From assembly GCA_045599005.1 (NCBI GenBank), contig JAZRVF010000022.1, positions 62,001 through 126,000 of the forward strand: 64,000 nucleotides of DNA, given 5' to 3'. The notes under the pieces were generated by a model. That model was given only the letters and a program-made list of their open reading frames with translations. It had not been told where the DNA came from and made no database searches. Position numbers and translations under genes: made by a program. The DNA is from Treponema_I sp045599005 (GTDB taxonomy: Bacteria > Spirochaetota > Spirochaetia > Treponematales > Treponemataceae). Position 1 is the stretch's first letter. Every line of letters starts with the position of its first letter. Of this stretch, positions 17,204-26,891 are shown one piece after another.

Positions 17204-19000
17204 ATGAGTACTCACAAAATCCCGAAACGCAGCGAAGTTCCTGCTTCTGACAAATGGAACCTTTCATCATTGTATACAAGTGAAAAAGATTGGGAAATGG
17301 ATCTTGAACTGATTCCTGATCTTGCAAAAGAAATAGCATCTTTCAAGGGCAGACTTGGTGAAAGCCCTGACTCTCTCCGTAACGCTTTGGACACATATTG
17401 CCGGATGGGCATGGTTTCCGAGACACTGGGCTCCTATGCTTTCCTTCTTACTGCAGGCGATGCGGAGGATTCTGCAAACCAGGATAAATACGGCCGTTAT
17501 GTGATGACAGTCACACAGGCGGAAGCGGAAATCAGTTTTTTTGAGCCTGAGATCCAGACAATTCCTGATGAGACACTCAAACAGTGGCTGGAACGTCCCG
17601 ATTTCGGTGTGTACAAAATCTATCTTCAGAAGCTGAGCCGGCTTAAGGCCCATATTCTGAGTGACAGGGAAGAGCGTCTTCTTGCGCTTGGAAGCGAAAG
17701 CGGCCAGACAGCGCACAATGCCTTCGGAATGCTTACCAATGTTGATCTTGATTACGGAAAAGTCCGCACAAAAGATGGTCTTGTTCCTCTGACACAGTCA
17801 ACCTGGTCAAGTTTTATGGAATCAGAAGACAGGGAAGTCCGCAGAAATGCATACAGCAAATTCTACCGGACTTTTGATAAACACAAGAATACAATAGCAA
17901 GCCTTTATGCAGGAAGTGTGGCCCACGATGTTTTTGAAGCCCGTGCCCGCGGATATTCTTCAGCCCGTCAGATGGCTCTGTTTCCGGATCAGGTTGATGA
18001 ATCGGTCTATGACAATCTGATTTCTACAGTCCGGGCAAATTTTGCGCCCCTGCATAAGTATTATTCAATCCGGAAAAAACTTCTTAAACTGGATGAGCTC
18101 CGTCACTACGACGTTTATGCACCTCTGGTCGCCGATTGTGCAAAGAACACAAGCTATGACCAGGCTGTTGAGATCTGCCGCAATGCACTTAAACCCCTGG
18201 GAACTGATTACACTGATGTTCTCTGTACCGGTCTGAGAAACGGATGGGTTGACCGCTATGAGAACAAGGGAAAACGTTCCGGAGCTTTTTCTGAGGGTGT
18301 CTATATCGGAGATCCCTACATCCTTCTGAACTACAAAGAGGACGTTATCCGTGACGTGTTCACAATGGCTCACGAAGGCGGCCACTCAATGCATTCATGG
18401 TACGCAGTCCGTTCAAATCCTTTCATGCATTACAATTACACCATTTTTGAGGCAGAAGTGGCATCCACGTTCAATGAGCAGCTGGTTTTTGAGTATCTGC
18501 TTAAGAACAGTGATTCCGAGAACATGCGCCGTTATCTGATCGCAACCCGTGCCAGCGATATTCTTTCCACTCTGTACCGTCAGACAATGTTTGCCGAGTT
18601 CGAGCACAAAGCCCATGTTCTTGTTGAGCAGGGTATGCCGCTGTCTGCTGACGTCCTCCGGAAGGAATACCGGGCTTTGCTTGAGGCATACTTCGGTCCT
18701 GAGATGCACTTTGAGAAGACAAGCGACCTTGAGGGACTGAGGATCCCGCATTTTTACAACGCTTATTATGTTTACAAATATGCAACGGGAATCTCCGCAT
18801 CTCTGGCACTTGCAAAACGTGTCGTCACAGGCGGTGAGAAAGAAAAACAGGATTACTTCAAGTTCCTGCAGTCTGGCGGAAGCCGTTATCCCATTGACGC
18901 ACTGAAAGTTGCCGGTGTTGATATGAGTTCCGCAAAGCCAGTTCAGGATGCATGTGATACTTTCGCAGCCCTTGTTGACCAGATGGAATCCTGGCTGTAA
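17204..19000 (+). CDS. pepF: Oligoendopeptidase F (M3 family)
   Basis: 598-residue zinc metallopeptidase, the usual PepF length. The zinc site is MAHEGGHSMHS (HEXXH, H390) with the downstream glutamate in FEAEVASTFNE. The C-terminal substrate motif IPHFYNAYYVYKYATG is present. It degrades medium-length peptides in the cytoplasm. Divergent from the FAD oxidoreductase and apparently transcribed from a promoter right at its start codon. Confidence 0.95.
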   Translation: MSTHKIPKRSEVPASDKWNLSSLYTSEKDWEMDLELIPDLAKEIASFKGRLGESPDSLRNALDTYCRMGMVSETLGSYAFLLTAGDAEDSANQDKYGRYVMTVTQAEAEISFFEPEIQTIPDETLKQWLERPDFGVYKIYLQKLSRLKAHILSDREERLLALGSESGQTAHNAFGMLTNVDLDYGKVRTKDGLVPLTQSTWSSFMESEDREVRRNAYSKFYRTFDKHKNTIASLYAGSVAHDVFEARARGYSSARQMALFPDQVDESVYDNLISTVRANFAPLHKYYSIRKKLLKLDELRHYDVYAPLVADCAKNTSYDQAVEICRNALKPLGTDYTDVLCTGLRNGWVDRYENKGKRSGAFSEGVYIGDPYILLNYKEDVIRDVFTMAHEGGHSMHSWYAVRSNPFMHYNYTIFEAEVASTFNEQLVFEYLLKNSDSENMRRYLIATRASDILSTLYRQTMFAEFEHKAHVLVEQGMPLSADVLRKEYRALLEAYFGPEMHFEKTSDLEGLRIPHFYNAYYVYKYATGISASLALAKRVVTGGEKEKQDYFKFLQSGGSRYPIDALKVAGVDMSSAKPVQDACDTFAALVDQMESWL

Positions 19001-19144
19001 GCGGAAAACTTAAGTCTGTAATTTTTTTTGAAAAAATCCTAATGACAGGCATGTTTTCTGCCGATAATTGGGCTAGATTATTATTTGCATTGTACGACGG
19101 CGATTTGAGCACCGCTTTTCAGCAACGCTTTCTGGAGAAAAAAA

Positions 19145-20050
19145 ATGAGTTCTGTAGCAGATTTTATTGCGCATCCTAAACTGGAAGCACATAACCACAT
19201 GAATCTTGGTATGCGGTATGCAACCTATACTCCTTGGGCCGGTTTTACCATTCCTGACTTTCCGCGTAAACTGAACGGACTTGGAGAAATGCATGAGATC
19301 ATCGGTCAGTACACACGTCCAAGGGCAAAAACGGCACAGGATGCAAGAGATCTGTTCACAATGGCTCTTGAAGACGCTGTGGCAGACGGTGTGACGATTC
19401 TTGAAGGAAGCATTGACACTCAGTTTGTCGGTCATTGCGGCGGAGTAGACGCTTTTATCAGGATGATTTCTGAGATCAGGGATGAATTCGCAGGCAGAAT
19501 TGATTTCCGCCCTGAAATGGGAATGGGAAAAACTTTCCCTATGGAAAAAATCCAGGCTTGGGTTCCTGCATGTCTTGAAAGCGGTGTTTTCAAAAGCATC
19601 GATCTTTATGGCCCGGAAGTTTTTGAAGGACTTGAGGATTTCAAGAACATTTACGAACTTGCCGGAAAACTGGGAATCAAGCGCAAGGCTCATATCGGAG
19701 AGTTTTCCAGTGCGGAGACAGTGGCTCAGTTTGTTGATTTCTTTGAACTGGATGAGGTTCAGCATGGAATCGGTGCCGCAAAAGATGACAAAGTCCTGCA
19801 GATGCTGGCGGACAGAAAAATCCGCTGTAATGTGACCCCCTGCAGCAATGAGATGCTGGGCGCTGTTCCTTCCCTTAAAGAGCATCCCATGCGCAGAATG
19901 TGGGAAGCAGGAGTGCGCATCACAATCAACACAGATGACCTTCTGTTCTTCAACCGCTCAGTCAGCGAGCAGTGCTATGATCTTGTTGAGTGCGGCCTTT
20001 TCACACAGGAAGAGATGTTCGCCCTGTTGGATTCTGAACTGAACACATGA
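19145..20050 (+). CDS. Adenosine deaminase-like amidohydrolase
   Basis: 301-residue TIM-barrel metal-dependent hydrolase. ADA landmarks are all present in variant form: KLEAHNHM for the zinc HxH (H16, H18), KAHIGEF for the AHAGE motif (histidine ligand plus catalytic glutamate), VQHGIGA, the PCSNEMLGA equivalent of PTSN, and ITINTDDLLFF with the zinc aspartate. It is 30-40 residues shorter than typical bacterial ADA, so the substrate may be adenosine, adenine or a related aminopurine. GGAGA precedes the ATG. A terminator follows. Confidence 0.8.
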   Translation: MSSVADFIAHPKLEAHNHMNLGMRYATYTPWAGFTIPDFPRKLNGLGEMHEIIGQYTRPRAKTAQDARDLFTMALEDAVADGVTILEGSIDTQFVGHCGGVDAFIRMISEIRDEFAGRIDFRPEMGMGKTFPMEKIQAWVPACLESGVFKSIDLYGPEVFEGLEDFKNIYELAGKLGIKRKAHIGEFSSAETVAQFVDFFELDEVQHGIGAAKDDKVLQMLADRKIRCNVTPCSNEMLGAVPSLKEHPMRRMWEAGVRITINTDDLLFFNRSVSEQCYDLVECGLFTQEEMFALLDSELNT

Positions 20051-20073
20051 ACTTTTGAATGAAGTTTTTAGAG

Positions 20074-20108
20074 AAGTCCGGTACGGTTTTGTGCCGGGCT
20101 TTTTTTTT
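20074..20108 (+). terminator. Rho-independent terminator of the deaminase gene
   Basis: AAGTCCGGTAC pairs with GTGCCGGGCTT (two G-U pairs) around a GGTTTT-type loop, followed by eight T. Confidence 0.85.
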
Positions 20109-20292
20109 GCGGTTTTACTGTCACTGCCGGAACCGTCAGCTGGCATCACTACAGGCGAAGGCATATTTTCATTGGTTTGTGGTTTTATGACTTGATTAAT
20201 CTCAAAAATGAGAATAATATCGCTTTATTGCATTAGTCTTAAATTTGAGAATAATAATCAGCAGCTGAATTATTTCTGGGAGAAAAATAAAG

Positions 20293-21057
20293 ATGAAAAC
20301 TGAAACAAAATCAATGATTATCAAAGGACTGAAATTCGGTCTCTGTGTGCTGCCTTTTGCTTTGGCAGGGGCCTTTTTTACTGTCAGATACCAGTTGGAT
20401 CAGTCTCCTGAACTGGCGGAAAGCGTTCTGGAACAGGGAATTCCTCTTTGGGCAGTTTTTGCGGCATCCATTGCCCAGATAGGATTTTTCACTGTGATTC
20501 TGGGAACGTTGGGTTACATTTTCTGCAGAAGAACAGGACTTCTGAAATCATTTGGAATTGAATCAAAAGTATTGCTCAGACTGCTTCCCTGGATTGCAGG
20601 TTTGGGAATTCTGTTTGTCTGTGATTATCCGGTTTTCGGAAGGCTGATTCCTGAAGTGGCTGAAAGTTACAGAGCCGGAATCAGTTTCTCTTACTTTGCG
20701 GCTTCCCTCCTGTACGGGGGAGTTGTTGAGGAAGTTATGATCCGCTGGTTTGTTATGTCACTGATTGTGTGGATTTATGCCTTTGCGACGAAAAAAGAAG
20801 CTTCTGACATTCCTGCATGGGTTTTTGCACTTGCAAATTTCCTTTCTGCAATGCTTTTTGCTGCGGGACATCTGCCGGCAACAGCCTTGCTTTTCGGAAA
20901 TCTCACACCTCTGATTCTTTTGCGGTGTTTCCTGATGAACGGCGGATTCGGACTCTTTTTCGGTGTGGTCTTCAGAAAATACGGAATCCAGTATGCGATG
21001 ATTTCTCATGCCGGTTTGCATTTTGTGAGTAAAGTGATACTTTTGTTACTGCAATGA
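20293..21057 (+). CDS. CPBP-family intramembrane protease (CAAX/bacteriocin-processing type)
   Basis: 254-residue protein with about seven helices. The ABI/CPBP motifs are in order: GVVEEVMIRW (EExxxR), AAGHLPA (histidine), and ISHAGLHF near the end. Such proteins cleave substrates within the membrane, and bacterial members act on prenylated-type or bacteriocin substrates or on anti-sigma factors; the substrate here is unknown. GGGAGA precedes the ATG. The next gene overlaps by ATGA and encodes an HTH regulator, so the pair is co-translated. Confidence 0.85.
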   Translation: MKTETKSMIIKGLKFGLCVLPFALAGAFFTVRYQLDQSPELAESVLEQGIPLWAVFAASIAQIGFFTVILGTLGYIFCRRTGLLKSFGIESKVLLRLLPWIAGLGILFVCDYPVFGRLIPEVAESYRAGISFSYFAASLLYGGVVEEVMIRWFVMSLIVWIYAFATKKEASDIPAWVFALANFLSAMLFAAGHLPATALLFGNLTPLILLRCFLMNGGFGLFFGVVFRKYGIQYAMISHAGLHFVSKVILLLLQ

Positions 21058-21572
21058 CAAAGGAAATAATTGAGGCATGTAACAATTCAAGCCGGCAGCG
21101 GATCATCCAGACCCTGCTCAAGAGGGGAGAATGCACTACATCGGAGATCGGTCGGATTCTTTCTGACATTCCGCGGGCTTCTTTATACAGGCACGTAAAA
21201 GTGCTGCTGGATGCGGGGATGATCAGGGTGACAAAGGAGAATCAGGGAAGGGGCTCTGTGGAAAAAACTTTTGCCCTTGCAAAGACTGAAGGATCGGCAG
21301 CGGAGGGTTCTCCTGAAGACCAGATCCGGATGGTGCAGACTGTTCTGAATGGAATCTCTGCTGATTTTTCCACTTATTTTTCAAAGCCGAATCCGGATCC
21401 TGTTAAGGACATGCTTTCTGTGGGCATGTGTTCTCTGATGCTTTCTGACGCGGAACTGATGGAGTTTTTCACCGAATACGGAAAACTGGTGGAACGCCTG
21501 ATGGGGAATGAAAAAACTGAAGAGCGCAAAGTGCGGAAAATCGCGTTTTTTTCAATTCCTGATAACGGCTAG
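21054..21572 (+). CDS. Winged-helix (ArsR-like) transcriptional regulator
   Basis: 172 residues. The N-terminal 80 residues form a winged helix: NSSRQRIIQTLLKRGECTTS, then IPRASLYRHVKVLLDAGMI as recognition helix, then an RGSVEKTFAL wing. The C-terminal 90 residues resemble no domain I can name and may bind a ligand or dimerise. No metal-binding ArsR cysteines are visible. It overlaps the CPBP protease gene by 4 bases and may control it. Confidence 0.75.
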   Translation: MTKEIIEACNNSSRQRIIQTLLKRGECTTSEIGRILSDIPRASLYRHVKVLLDAGMIRVTKENQGRGSVEKTFALAKTEGSAAEGSPEDQIRMVQTVLNGISADFSTYFSKPNPDPVKDMLSVGMCSLMLSDAELMEFFTEYGKLVERLMGNEKTEERKVRKIAFFSIPDNG

Positions 21573-21598
21573 TCTTACGCCAGGAGTGGGACTCCGGG

Positions 21599-23053
21599 TT
21601 ATGACCGGGAAGCGCTGTCATCAAGGGCGGTCTTTGTCCTCATGATCATTCTGTTTGTCAGGGGTGCGGAAGTGTACAGCAGATAATCGTGGTTGTGGCT
21701 TGTCCAGCTTCTGACGGTGCCGTTTTCCGGGTCAACGAAGATGAAGTCAGGGGCTTTTATTCCGAGGCATTCGGGGCCCACAAATTCCACGTCGGCACCG
21801 GCATCAATACGGTTCACCGGATGAATGCGGTACAGGTGTCCGCCTTCTGTTCTGTCAGGAGCATGGGGAACCTTGTAGGGATGCTCAGCATTGTCTTTTT
21901 CTTTTGCAGCTTTTGCTTCCGGGTGCATTGACTCAAGACGGGCATTGAAGTCTGAGACGGTTTTCTCACCAAGGTCAAAAACAGCCTGCTCTTCTTCTGC
22001 GGAAAGCCTTTCGTCCACAGTGGCTGCAAGTTCATATTCACTGAAAGATTCTCCCGCTGTTGTCTTATCCGCCTCAGCTCTGTCGTAGAAAAATCCTGTG
22101 GCAAATTCCCTGTGTGCGGCCTTGTAAAGTTCGTCAACAAAAGGCTGTGCCTCTTCCTGTGTGATCCTGCCCTCAAGAGCATCCAGGGCTTTGCGGTATG
22201 CGCGGGTTGTCATGGCAACGTAATACAGACTTTTCATGCGGCCTTCAATTTTAAGGGAATCAACTCCGGCAGCTTTCATGTCCGCAAGATGGTCAATCAT
22301 GCACAAGTCTTTTGAAGAAAGAATCGCTGTGTAGTCATCGCCTTCAAAAACCGGGAAAAATTCTCCGGGCCGCTCTTTTTCGGTAAGCAGGAGTCTGCCG
22401 CTCTGTGCCAGAGTTTTTGCATCCTGGGCAGTCAGCTCTCCGGCTGTTCCCAGCTGATAATTCCAGCGGCATGTGTGGGAACAGAAACCGCCGTTCGCAC
22501 TGCGGCCGGTAAGGTAAGCGCTCATAAGACAGCGGCCTGCATAGGCAATGCACATTGCGCCGTGGGCAAAACATTCCAGTTCCATGTCAGGAACTGCGTC
22601 TTTGATCTGACGCACTTCATCAAGACTTGCTTCACGGCCCAGAACAACACGGCTGAATCCGATGTTTCTGTACATTTTCACGGCCTCACGGTTTATGCAG
22701 CTTGCCTGGGTGCTCAGATGAAGTTCCGTGTCAGGAAAATATTTCTGCAGAATGGGGACAATTCCCAGATCCTGTACAATAAAAGCATCGATCGGATACT
22801 GCCTGAAATAGTCAATGTCGTTTATGAAATTGTCTAAGTCTTTGTTGTGAAAGGAAATATTCAGTGCGCAATGAAGACGTTTCCCCGGATATTTTGCTTT
22901 GAGTTCACGGATCTGCTCATACTCTTTCTCGTAGAAATTATCAGCCTTGATGCGGAGTGAATACTTTTTAAGACCGATATAAGCGGCATCGGCACCATAT
23001 TCGTAGGCATAAGTCAGTTTTTCGTAATTTCCGGCGGGAGAAAGCAGTTCCAT
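21599..23053 (-). CDS. Peptidase U32 family protein (TrhP/YegQ-like)
   Basis: 484 residues. The N-terminus MELLSPAGNYEKLTYAYEYG and the U32 signature region (ECFAHGAMCIAYAGRC, then SHTCRWNY) are clear; the four cysteines there form an Fe-S site in characterised members. Several former collagenases of this family are now known to hydroxylate tRNA or rRNA, so an RNA-modifying role is more likely than proteolysis, but which RNA is not evident. An AGAGGTG site precedes the ATG. It lies 18 bases after the hydrolase gene in the same operon. Confidence 0.85.
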   Translation of the reverse strand: MELLSPAGNYEKLTYAYEYGADAAYIGLKKYSLRIKADNFYEKEYEQIRELKAKYPGKRLHCALNISFHNKDLDNFINDIDYFRQYPIDAFIVQDLGIVPILQKYFPDTELHLSTQASCINREAVKMYRNIGFSRVVLGREASLDEVRQIKDAVPDMELECFAHGAMCIAYAGRCLMSAYLTGRSANGGFCSHTCRWNYQLGTAGELTAQDAKTLAQSGRLLLTEKERPGEFFPVFEGDDYTAILSSKDLCMIDHLADMKAAGVDSLKIEGRMKSLYYVAMTTRAYRKALDALEGRITQEEAQPFVDELYKAAHREFATGFFYDRAEADKTTAGESFSEYELAATVDERLSAEEEQAVFDLGEKTVSDFNARLESMHPEAKAAKEKDNAEHPYKVPHAPDRTEGGHLYRIHPVNRIDAGADVEFVGPECLGIKAPDFIFVDPENGTVRSWTSHNHDYLLYTSAPLTNRMIMRTKTALDDSASRS

Positions 23054-23071
23054 GGGGCACCTCTGTAAAAA

Positions 23072-23965
23072 TCAGTCTTCTTCGTTTGCTTTTTTGATGT
23101 ACTCACCGATTTTCTGTACGGCAAGATGTGATTCCTCAAGATATTCGTCGGCCATCTGGAAAAGATGCATCATGTCCGGCCAGACGTCCAGCGTATAGGG
23201 AATGTGTCCTGCCCGTAAAATCGTGCAGAAACGCTTTACTTCGTTGATGATGATCTCTTTCTCGCCCATCTGGATGTAAACAGGCGGAAACTGTTCAAGC
23301 ATTTCCGGCTGTATGTATTGAGGTGACACAAGAGGATTGGTCAGGTTTGAGGCGAATGTGTACATTGCCGCAGTCCGTTTCATCGCGTCTGCTGAGATGA
23401 CTTCATCTTTCAGTTTCTTGTTGTGATAGATCGGTGCCGCATCGGAAAAATCCAGCCAGGGTGAGAAAAGGATTATGTTCTCAAGTTTTGTGCGGGCCGC
23501 ATCCTTCAGGTTAAGGACAAGAGCCAGTGCCTGTGAGGCGCCGGAACCGTCGGCTCCAAGGATGATGGACGGCTTCTGAGCGTAAAGTTCCTTGTAGACG
23601 CTTTTTATGTCTTCAAGGGCAACTGGAAAAGGAAACTGAGGTGCAAGGCGGATTTCCGGGACAATCACTTTTGTGGAGGAAGCGTTTGCAAGGGAGGCAC
23701 AGAAACTGCGCCATGAGGAACGGCTTCCTCCGATGAAACTTCCTCCGTGTACGTACAGCATCACACGGTCTGATGCGTAAACTTCGGGAGTCAGTACATC
23801 GCAGACTACATTACCGATAACTTCTTCTGTGCATTCAACACGGTTGGGCAGAAAAACCTCTGCAAATTCCTCTTCAATTTTTCTTCTGAATTTTTCTATT
23901 TCTGCTTTCGGTGAAAAAACCAGCGTCTTCAGACGCTTCACTGCCGCCCTTCTGTTGTTTGCCAT
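23072..23965 (-). CDS. Alpha/beta hydrolase (HSL-like esterase)
   Basis: 297-residue cytoplasmic hydrolase. The oxyanion motif is YVHGGSFIGGSR (HGG), the nucleophile elbow is GADGSGAS with the serine, and a late histidine sits in DMMHLFQ. The layout fits the hormone-sensitive-lipase family of small-ester carboxylesterases. The start has no ribosome site; TGCTATACT (extended -10, 23973-23978 on the minus strand) lies 7 bases upstream. Divergent from metA across only 46 bases. Confidence 0.8.
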   Translation of the reverse strand: MANNRRAAVKRLKTLVFSPKAEIEKFRRKIEEEFAEVFLPNRVECTEEVIGNVVCDVLTPEVYASDRVMLYVHGGSFIGGSRSSWRSFCASLANASSTKVIVPEIRLAPQFPFPVALEDIKSVYKELYAQKPSIILGADGSGASQALALVLNLKDAARTKLENIILFSPWLDFSDAAPIYHNKKLKDEVISADAMKRTAAMYTFASNLTNPLVSPQYIQPEMLEQFPPVYIQMGEKEIIINEVKRFCTILRAGHIPYTLDVWPDMMHLFQMADEYLEESHLAVQKIGEYIKKANEED

Positions 23966-24011
23966 AAACGTAAGTATAGCAAACTTGCGCTTTATATGCT
24001 ATATTTCGCCT
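23966..24011. promoter_or_regulatory. 46-base divergent promoter between hydrolase and metA
   Basis: Minus strand: TGC-TATACT with the -10 at 23973-23978, 7 bases from the hydrolase ATG. Plus strand: TGC-TATATT with the -10 at 24000-24005, 6 bases from the metA ATG. Both are extended -10 elements without clear -35 boxes or ribosome sites, so both mRNAs should be leaderless. Confidence 0.6.
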
Positions 24012-24938
24012 ATGCCAATAAAAATCCGTTCTGACTTGCCTGCACGTTCTGTGCTTGAAAATGAAAACATCTTTGTTATGACTGAGCAGCGTGCTTCTGT
24101 CCAGGATATCCGTCCCCTTCAGATTGCCATAGTTAATCTGATGCCTACAAAAATTGCAACGGAAACCCAGCTTCTGCGCCTTCTTGGGAACACACCTCTG
24201 CAGATTGAGATTTCCCTTGTGAGGATGGAATCCCATGTCTCAAAAAACACGGAAGAAGATCATCTTGAGAAATTCTATATCACTTCTTCCGAGGCTCTGG
24301 AGCGGAAATTCGACGGAATGATCATCACCGGGGCTCCGGTTGAGCAGATTCCCTTTGAGGAAGTGGATTACTGGGACGACCTGTGCAGAATCATGGATTA
24401 TGCGAAGAAAAACGTTTTCTGCACCCTGTTCATCTGCTGGGGATCACAGGCCGGACTTTACCATCATTACGGTGTGCCGAAATATGTTCTGGACGAGAAA
24501 ATCTCCGGAATCTTCAAAAACTACAAGACAACCCAGTCAGAGCCCCTGCTCCGCGGATTTGATGACCTTTTTCCGTCACCGCAGTCACGCCATACAGAGG
24601 TTCGCCGCTGCGACATTGATAAGATTCCAGAACTTACTGTGCTTGCGGAAAGTGAGGAATCCGGTGTTCTTCTGGTGAAATCCAATGACAACCGCCAGAT
24701 TTTTATGACAGGGCACCTTGAGTACGATACGGACACTCTTGAGGGAGAATACCGGCGGGATCTGAAAAAAGGGCTTACCAATGTTGCCATGCCGAAACAT
24801 TATTTTCCTGACGACAACCCCACCAACCGTCCCCAGTCAACATGGCGCAGCATTGCACACCTGTTCTATTCAAACTGGCTCAATTACTACGTTTATCAGG
24901 AAACTCCTTTTGAGATTGAAGGCATCAGCGAAAAATGA
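24012..24938 (+). CDS. metA: Homoserine O-acyltransferase
   Basis: 308-residue MetA/HTS family enzyme, which acylates homoserine in the first committed step of methionine synthesis. The frame extends upstream to 23829, but the conserved MPIKIRSDLPA start is at 24012. Nucleophile is C142 in ICWGSQAG, the position used by characterised MetA proteins. TGHLEYD provides the catalytic histidine and glutamate. Whether acetyl- or succinyl-CoA is used cannot be fixed by eye; many MetA proteins outside enteric bacteria are acetyltransferases. The stop overlaps the mnmG ATG (ATGA). Confidence 0.93.
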   Translation: MPIKIRSDLPARSVLENENIFVMTEQRASVQDIRPLQIAIVNLMPTKIATETQLLRLLGNTPLQIEISLVRMESHVSKNTEEDHLEKFYITSSEALERKFDGMIITGAPVEQIPFEEVDYWDDLCRIMDYAKKNVFCTLFICWGSQAGLYHHYGVPKYVLDEKISGIFKNYKTTQSEPLLRGFDDLFPSPQSRHTEVRRCDIDKIPELTVLAESEESGVLLVKSNDNRQIFMTGHLEYDTDTLEGEYRRDLKKGLTNVAMPKHYFPDDNPTNRPQSTWRSIAHLFYSNWLNYYVYQETPFEIEGISEK

Positions 24939-26866
24939 TTGATATTACTTACACGGGATTCGGTGACAGTTTTGACGTTGCAGTTGTAGGCGGTGGTCAT
25001 GCGGGAATTGAGGCTTCTCTTGCCTGTGCCCGCATGGGACTGAAGACAATTCTGATCACACAGACAGTTGATTCCATCGGGCGTATGTCCTGCAATCCGT
25101 CAATCGGCGGTATTGCAAAGGGAAACATTGTCTGCGAGATTGATGCCCTTGGCGGTGAGATGGGACACCTGATCGACAGGTCCATGATCCAGTTCCGGCT
25201 TCTGAACCGGAGCCGGGGACCCGCTGTCCAGGCACCCAGAAGTCAGGCTGACAAACTGCTTTATTCACGGCTTGCACGCCAGACAGTTGAACAGGCTGAC
25301 AATCTTTACACGCTTCAGGACACGGTTGTGGATCTGGAGACTGTTGCCAGTGATGAACCCCTTCCTGCCGGCTGCGGCAGTTCTGCTGAAATCGGTACAA
25401 TTCCCGGAGAACACAGAGTCAATGCGGAACAGGTTTCCCTTGCGGAAGACGGCACACCTGTGCGCCAGAAACTGGTCGCCCTTATTACGGAACGTGGCCG
25501 CCGTGTCCCTGTCCGCGCCGCAGTCCTTACAACTGGAACATTTCTTGGCGGGCGCATCTTTATCGGTGAGTACGATGCTCCATGCGGCCGTCTGGGCGAA
25601 CAGGGCGCTTTCGGGCTTACTGCCGCACTGAACCGCATAGGTTTCACAACTGGCCGCCTGAAAACAGGAACACCGCCGAGAGTCCTCAGGAACACAATCG
25701 ATTTTTCCGTGCTTGAAGAGCAGCCCGGTGATGAGGAAGTCATTCCTTTTTCTTTTGATGATGAGTCGATTGACCGCCCCATGGTGCCCTGTCATCTGGT
25801 TTATACAAATGAAGAAACTCATAGAATCATCCGGGACAACATCGGAAAGTCACCGCTTTATTCAGGAAAGATCAGCGGCGTAGGACCAAGATACTGTCCT
25901 TCAATTGAAGACAAGGTGATGCGCTTTAAGGAGCGCGAACGGCATCAGCTTTTTGTGGAACCGGAAGGGCTTGAGACAGAGGAGATGTACATAAACGGAT
26001 TCTCTTCCTCACTGCCGGAAGAAGTGCAGGATCAGTTTCTGCGGACTCTGCCGGGCTTTGCCAATGCGGTTGTTTCCCGCCCCGGATATGCGGTTGAATA
26101 CGATTATGTTGAGCCGACACAGCTTTATCCTTCTCTGGAGACAAAACTGGTTGCGGGGCTTTTCAACGCCGGCCAGATAAACGGAACTTCCGGTTACGAA
26201 GAGGCTGCCGGACAGGGGCTTGTTGCTGGAATCAATGCGGGACTTTATGCGCGGGCTCACGAAGCTTTGTGCGGACCGAGAACCCGGTGCAACGAATCTG
26301 ACAGAATTCGCAGAATTCCTCATTTTGAGCCGATGGTTCTTTCAAGAAGTGAGTCTTACATCGGTGTGCTTATTGATGACCTGGTGACGCTGGGGACAAA
26401 AGAGCCTTACCGCATGTTCACAGCCCGTGCGGAATACCGTCTGAACCTGCGCTTTGACACAGCGGACGAGCGTCTGAGTGCAAAAGCTTATGCAGTCGGT
26501 CTTAAGACTGATGCTCAGATGGCACGGATTGCTGAGAAGGTTTCGGCAAAAGAGCAGATTCTTGCGCTGCTTCACAAGGATTTTCATGCGGAAAATCCCG
26601 GTTTTGCGGAGAAATACTGGAACGCCGCGCTGATTGACTACAAGTATGAGCACTACATCGAGAAACAGGACAAGCGTGTTGAGAAGATGCGCCGTATGGA
26701 GAACGCGAAGATTCCCTACGATTTTGATTACGGAAAAATTCCCGGACTGTCTGCGGAAAGCCGTCTGAAACTTGAGAAAGTGCGGCCGCTCACACTGGGA
26801 CAGGCAAGCCGTATCAGCGGAATCCGCACTTCAGACATCATGCTTCTGATGGTCTACCTTCACTGA
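24935..26866 (+). CDS. mnmG: tRNA uridine-5-carboxymethylaminomethyl modification enzyme MnmG
   Basis: 643-residue FAD enzyme. With MnmE it installs the cmnm5 group on wobble U34 of tRNAs. The FAD motif VAVVGGGHAGIEASLACARMG is followed by RMSCNPSIGGIAKG and later by GGRIFIGEY, TGRLKTGTPPR and GLVAGINAG, and the C-terminal helical domain ends in RISGIRTSDIMLL. Length is slightly above usual because of an insertion near residues 125-160. It shares an operon with metA through a 4-base overlap, an unusual partner. Confidence 0.95.
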   Translation: MIDITYTGFGDSFDVAVVGGGHAGIEASLACARMGLKTILITQTVDSIGRMSCNPSIGGIAKGNIVCEIDALGGEMGHLIDRSMIQFRLLNRSRGPAVQAPRSQADKLLYSRLARQTVEQADNLYTLQDTVVDLETVASDEPLPAGCGSSAEIGTIPGEHRVNAEQVSLAEDGTPVRQKLVALITERGRRVPVRAAVLTTGTFLGGRIFIGEYDAPCGRLGEQGAFGLTAALNRIGFTTGRLKTGTPPRVLRNTIDFSVLEEQPGDEEVIPFSFDDESIDRPMVPCHLVYTNEETHRIIRDNIGKSPLYSGKISGVGPRYCPSIEDKVMRFKERERHQLFVEPEGLETEEMYINGFSSSLPEEVQDQFLRTLPGFANAVVSRPGYAVEYDYVEPTQLYPSLETKLVAGLFNAGQINGTSGYEEAAGQGLVAGINAGLYARAHEALCGPRTRCNESDRIRRIPHFEPMVLSRSESYIGVLIDDLVTLGTKEPYRMFTARAEYRLNLRFDTADERLSAKAYAVGLKTDAQMARIAEKVSAKEQILALLHKDFHAENPGFAEKYWNAALIDYKYEHYIEKQDKRVEKMRRMENAKIPYDFDYGKIPGLSAESRLKLEKVRPLTLGQASRISGIRTSDIMLLMVYLH

Positions 26867-26891
26867 GCCTGATCGTTCCCGCTGAAAAGGC

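Noticed and set aside
19073..19885. 270-codon minus-strand frame
   Set aside because: Antisense to the deaminase-like gene, which has all its active-site motifs.
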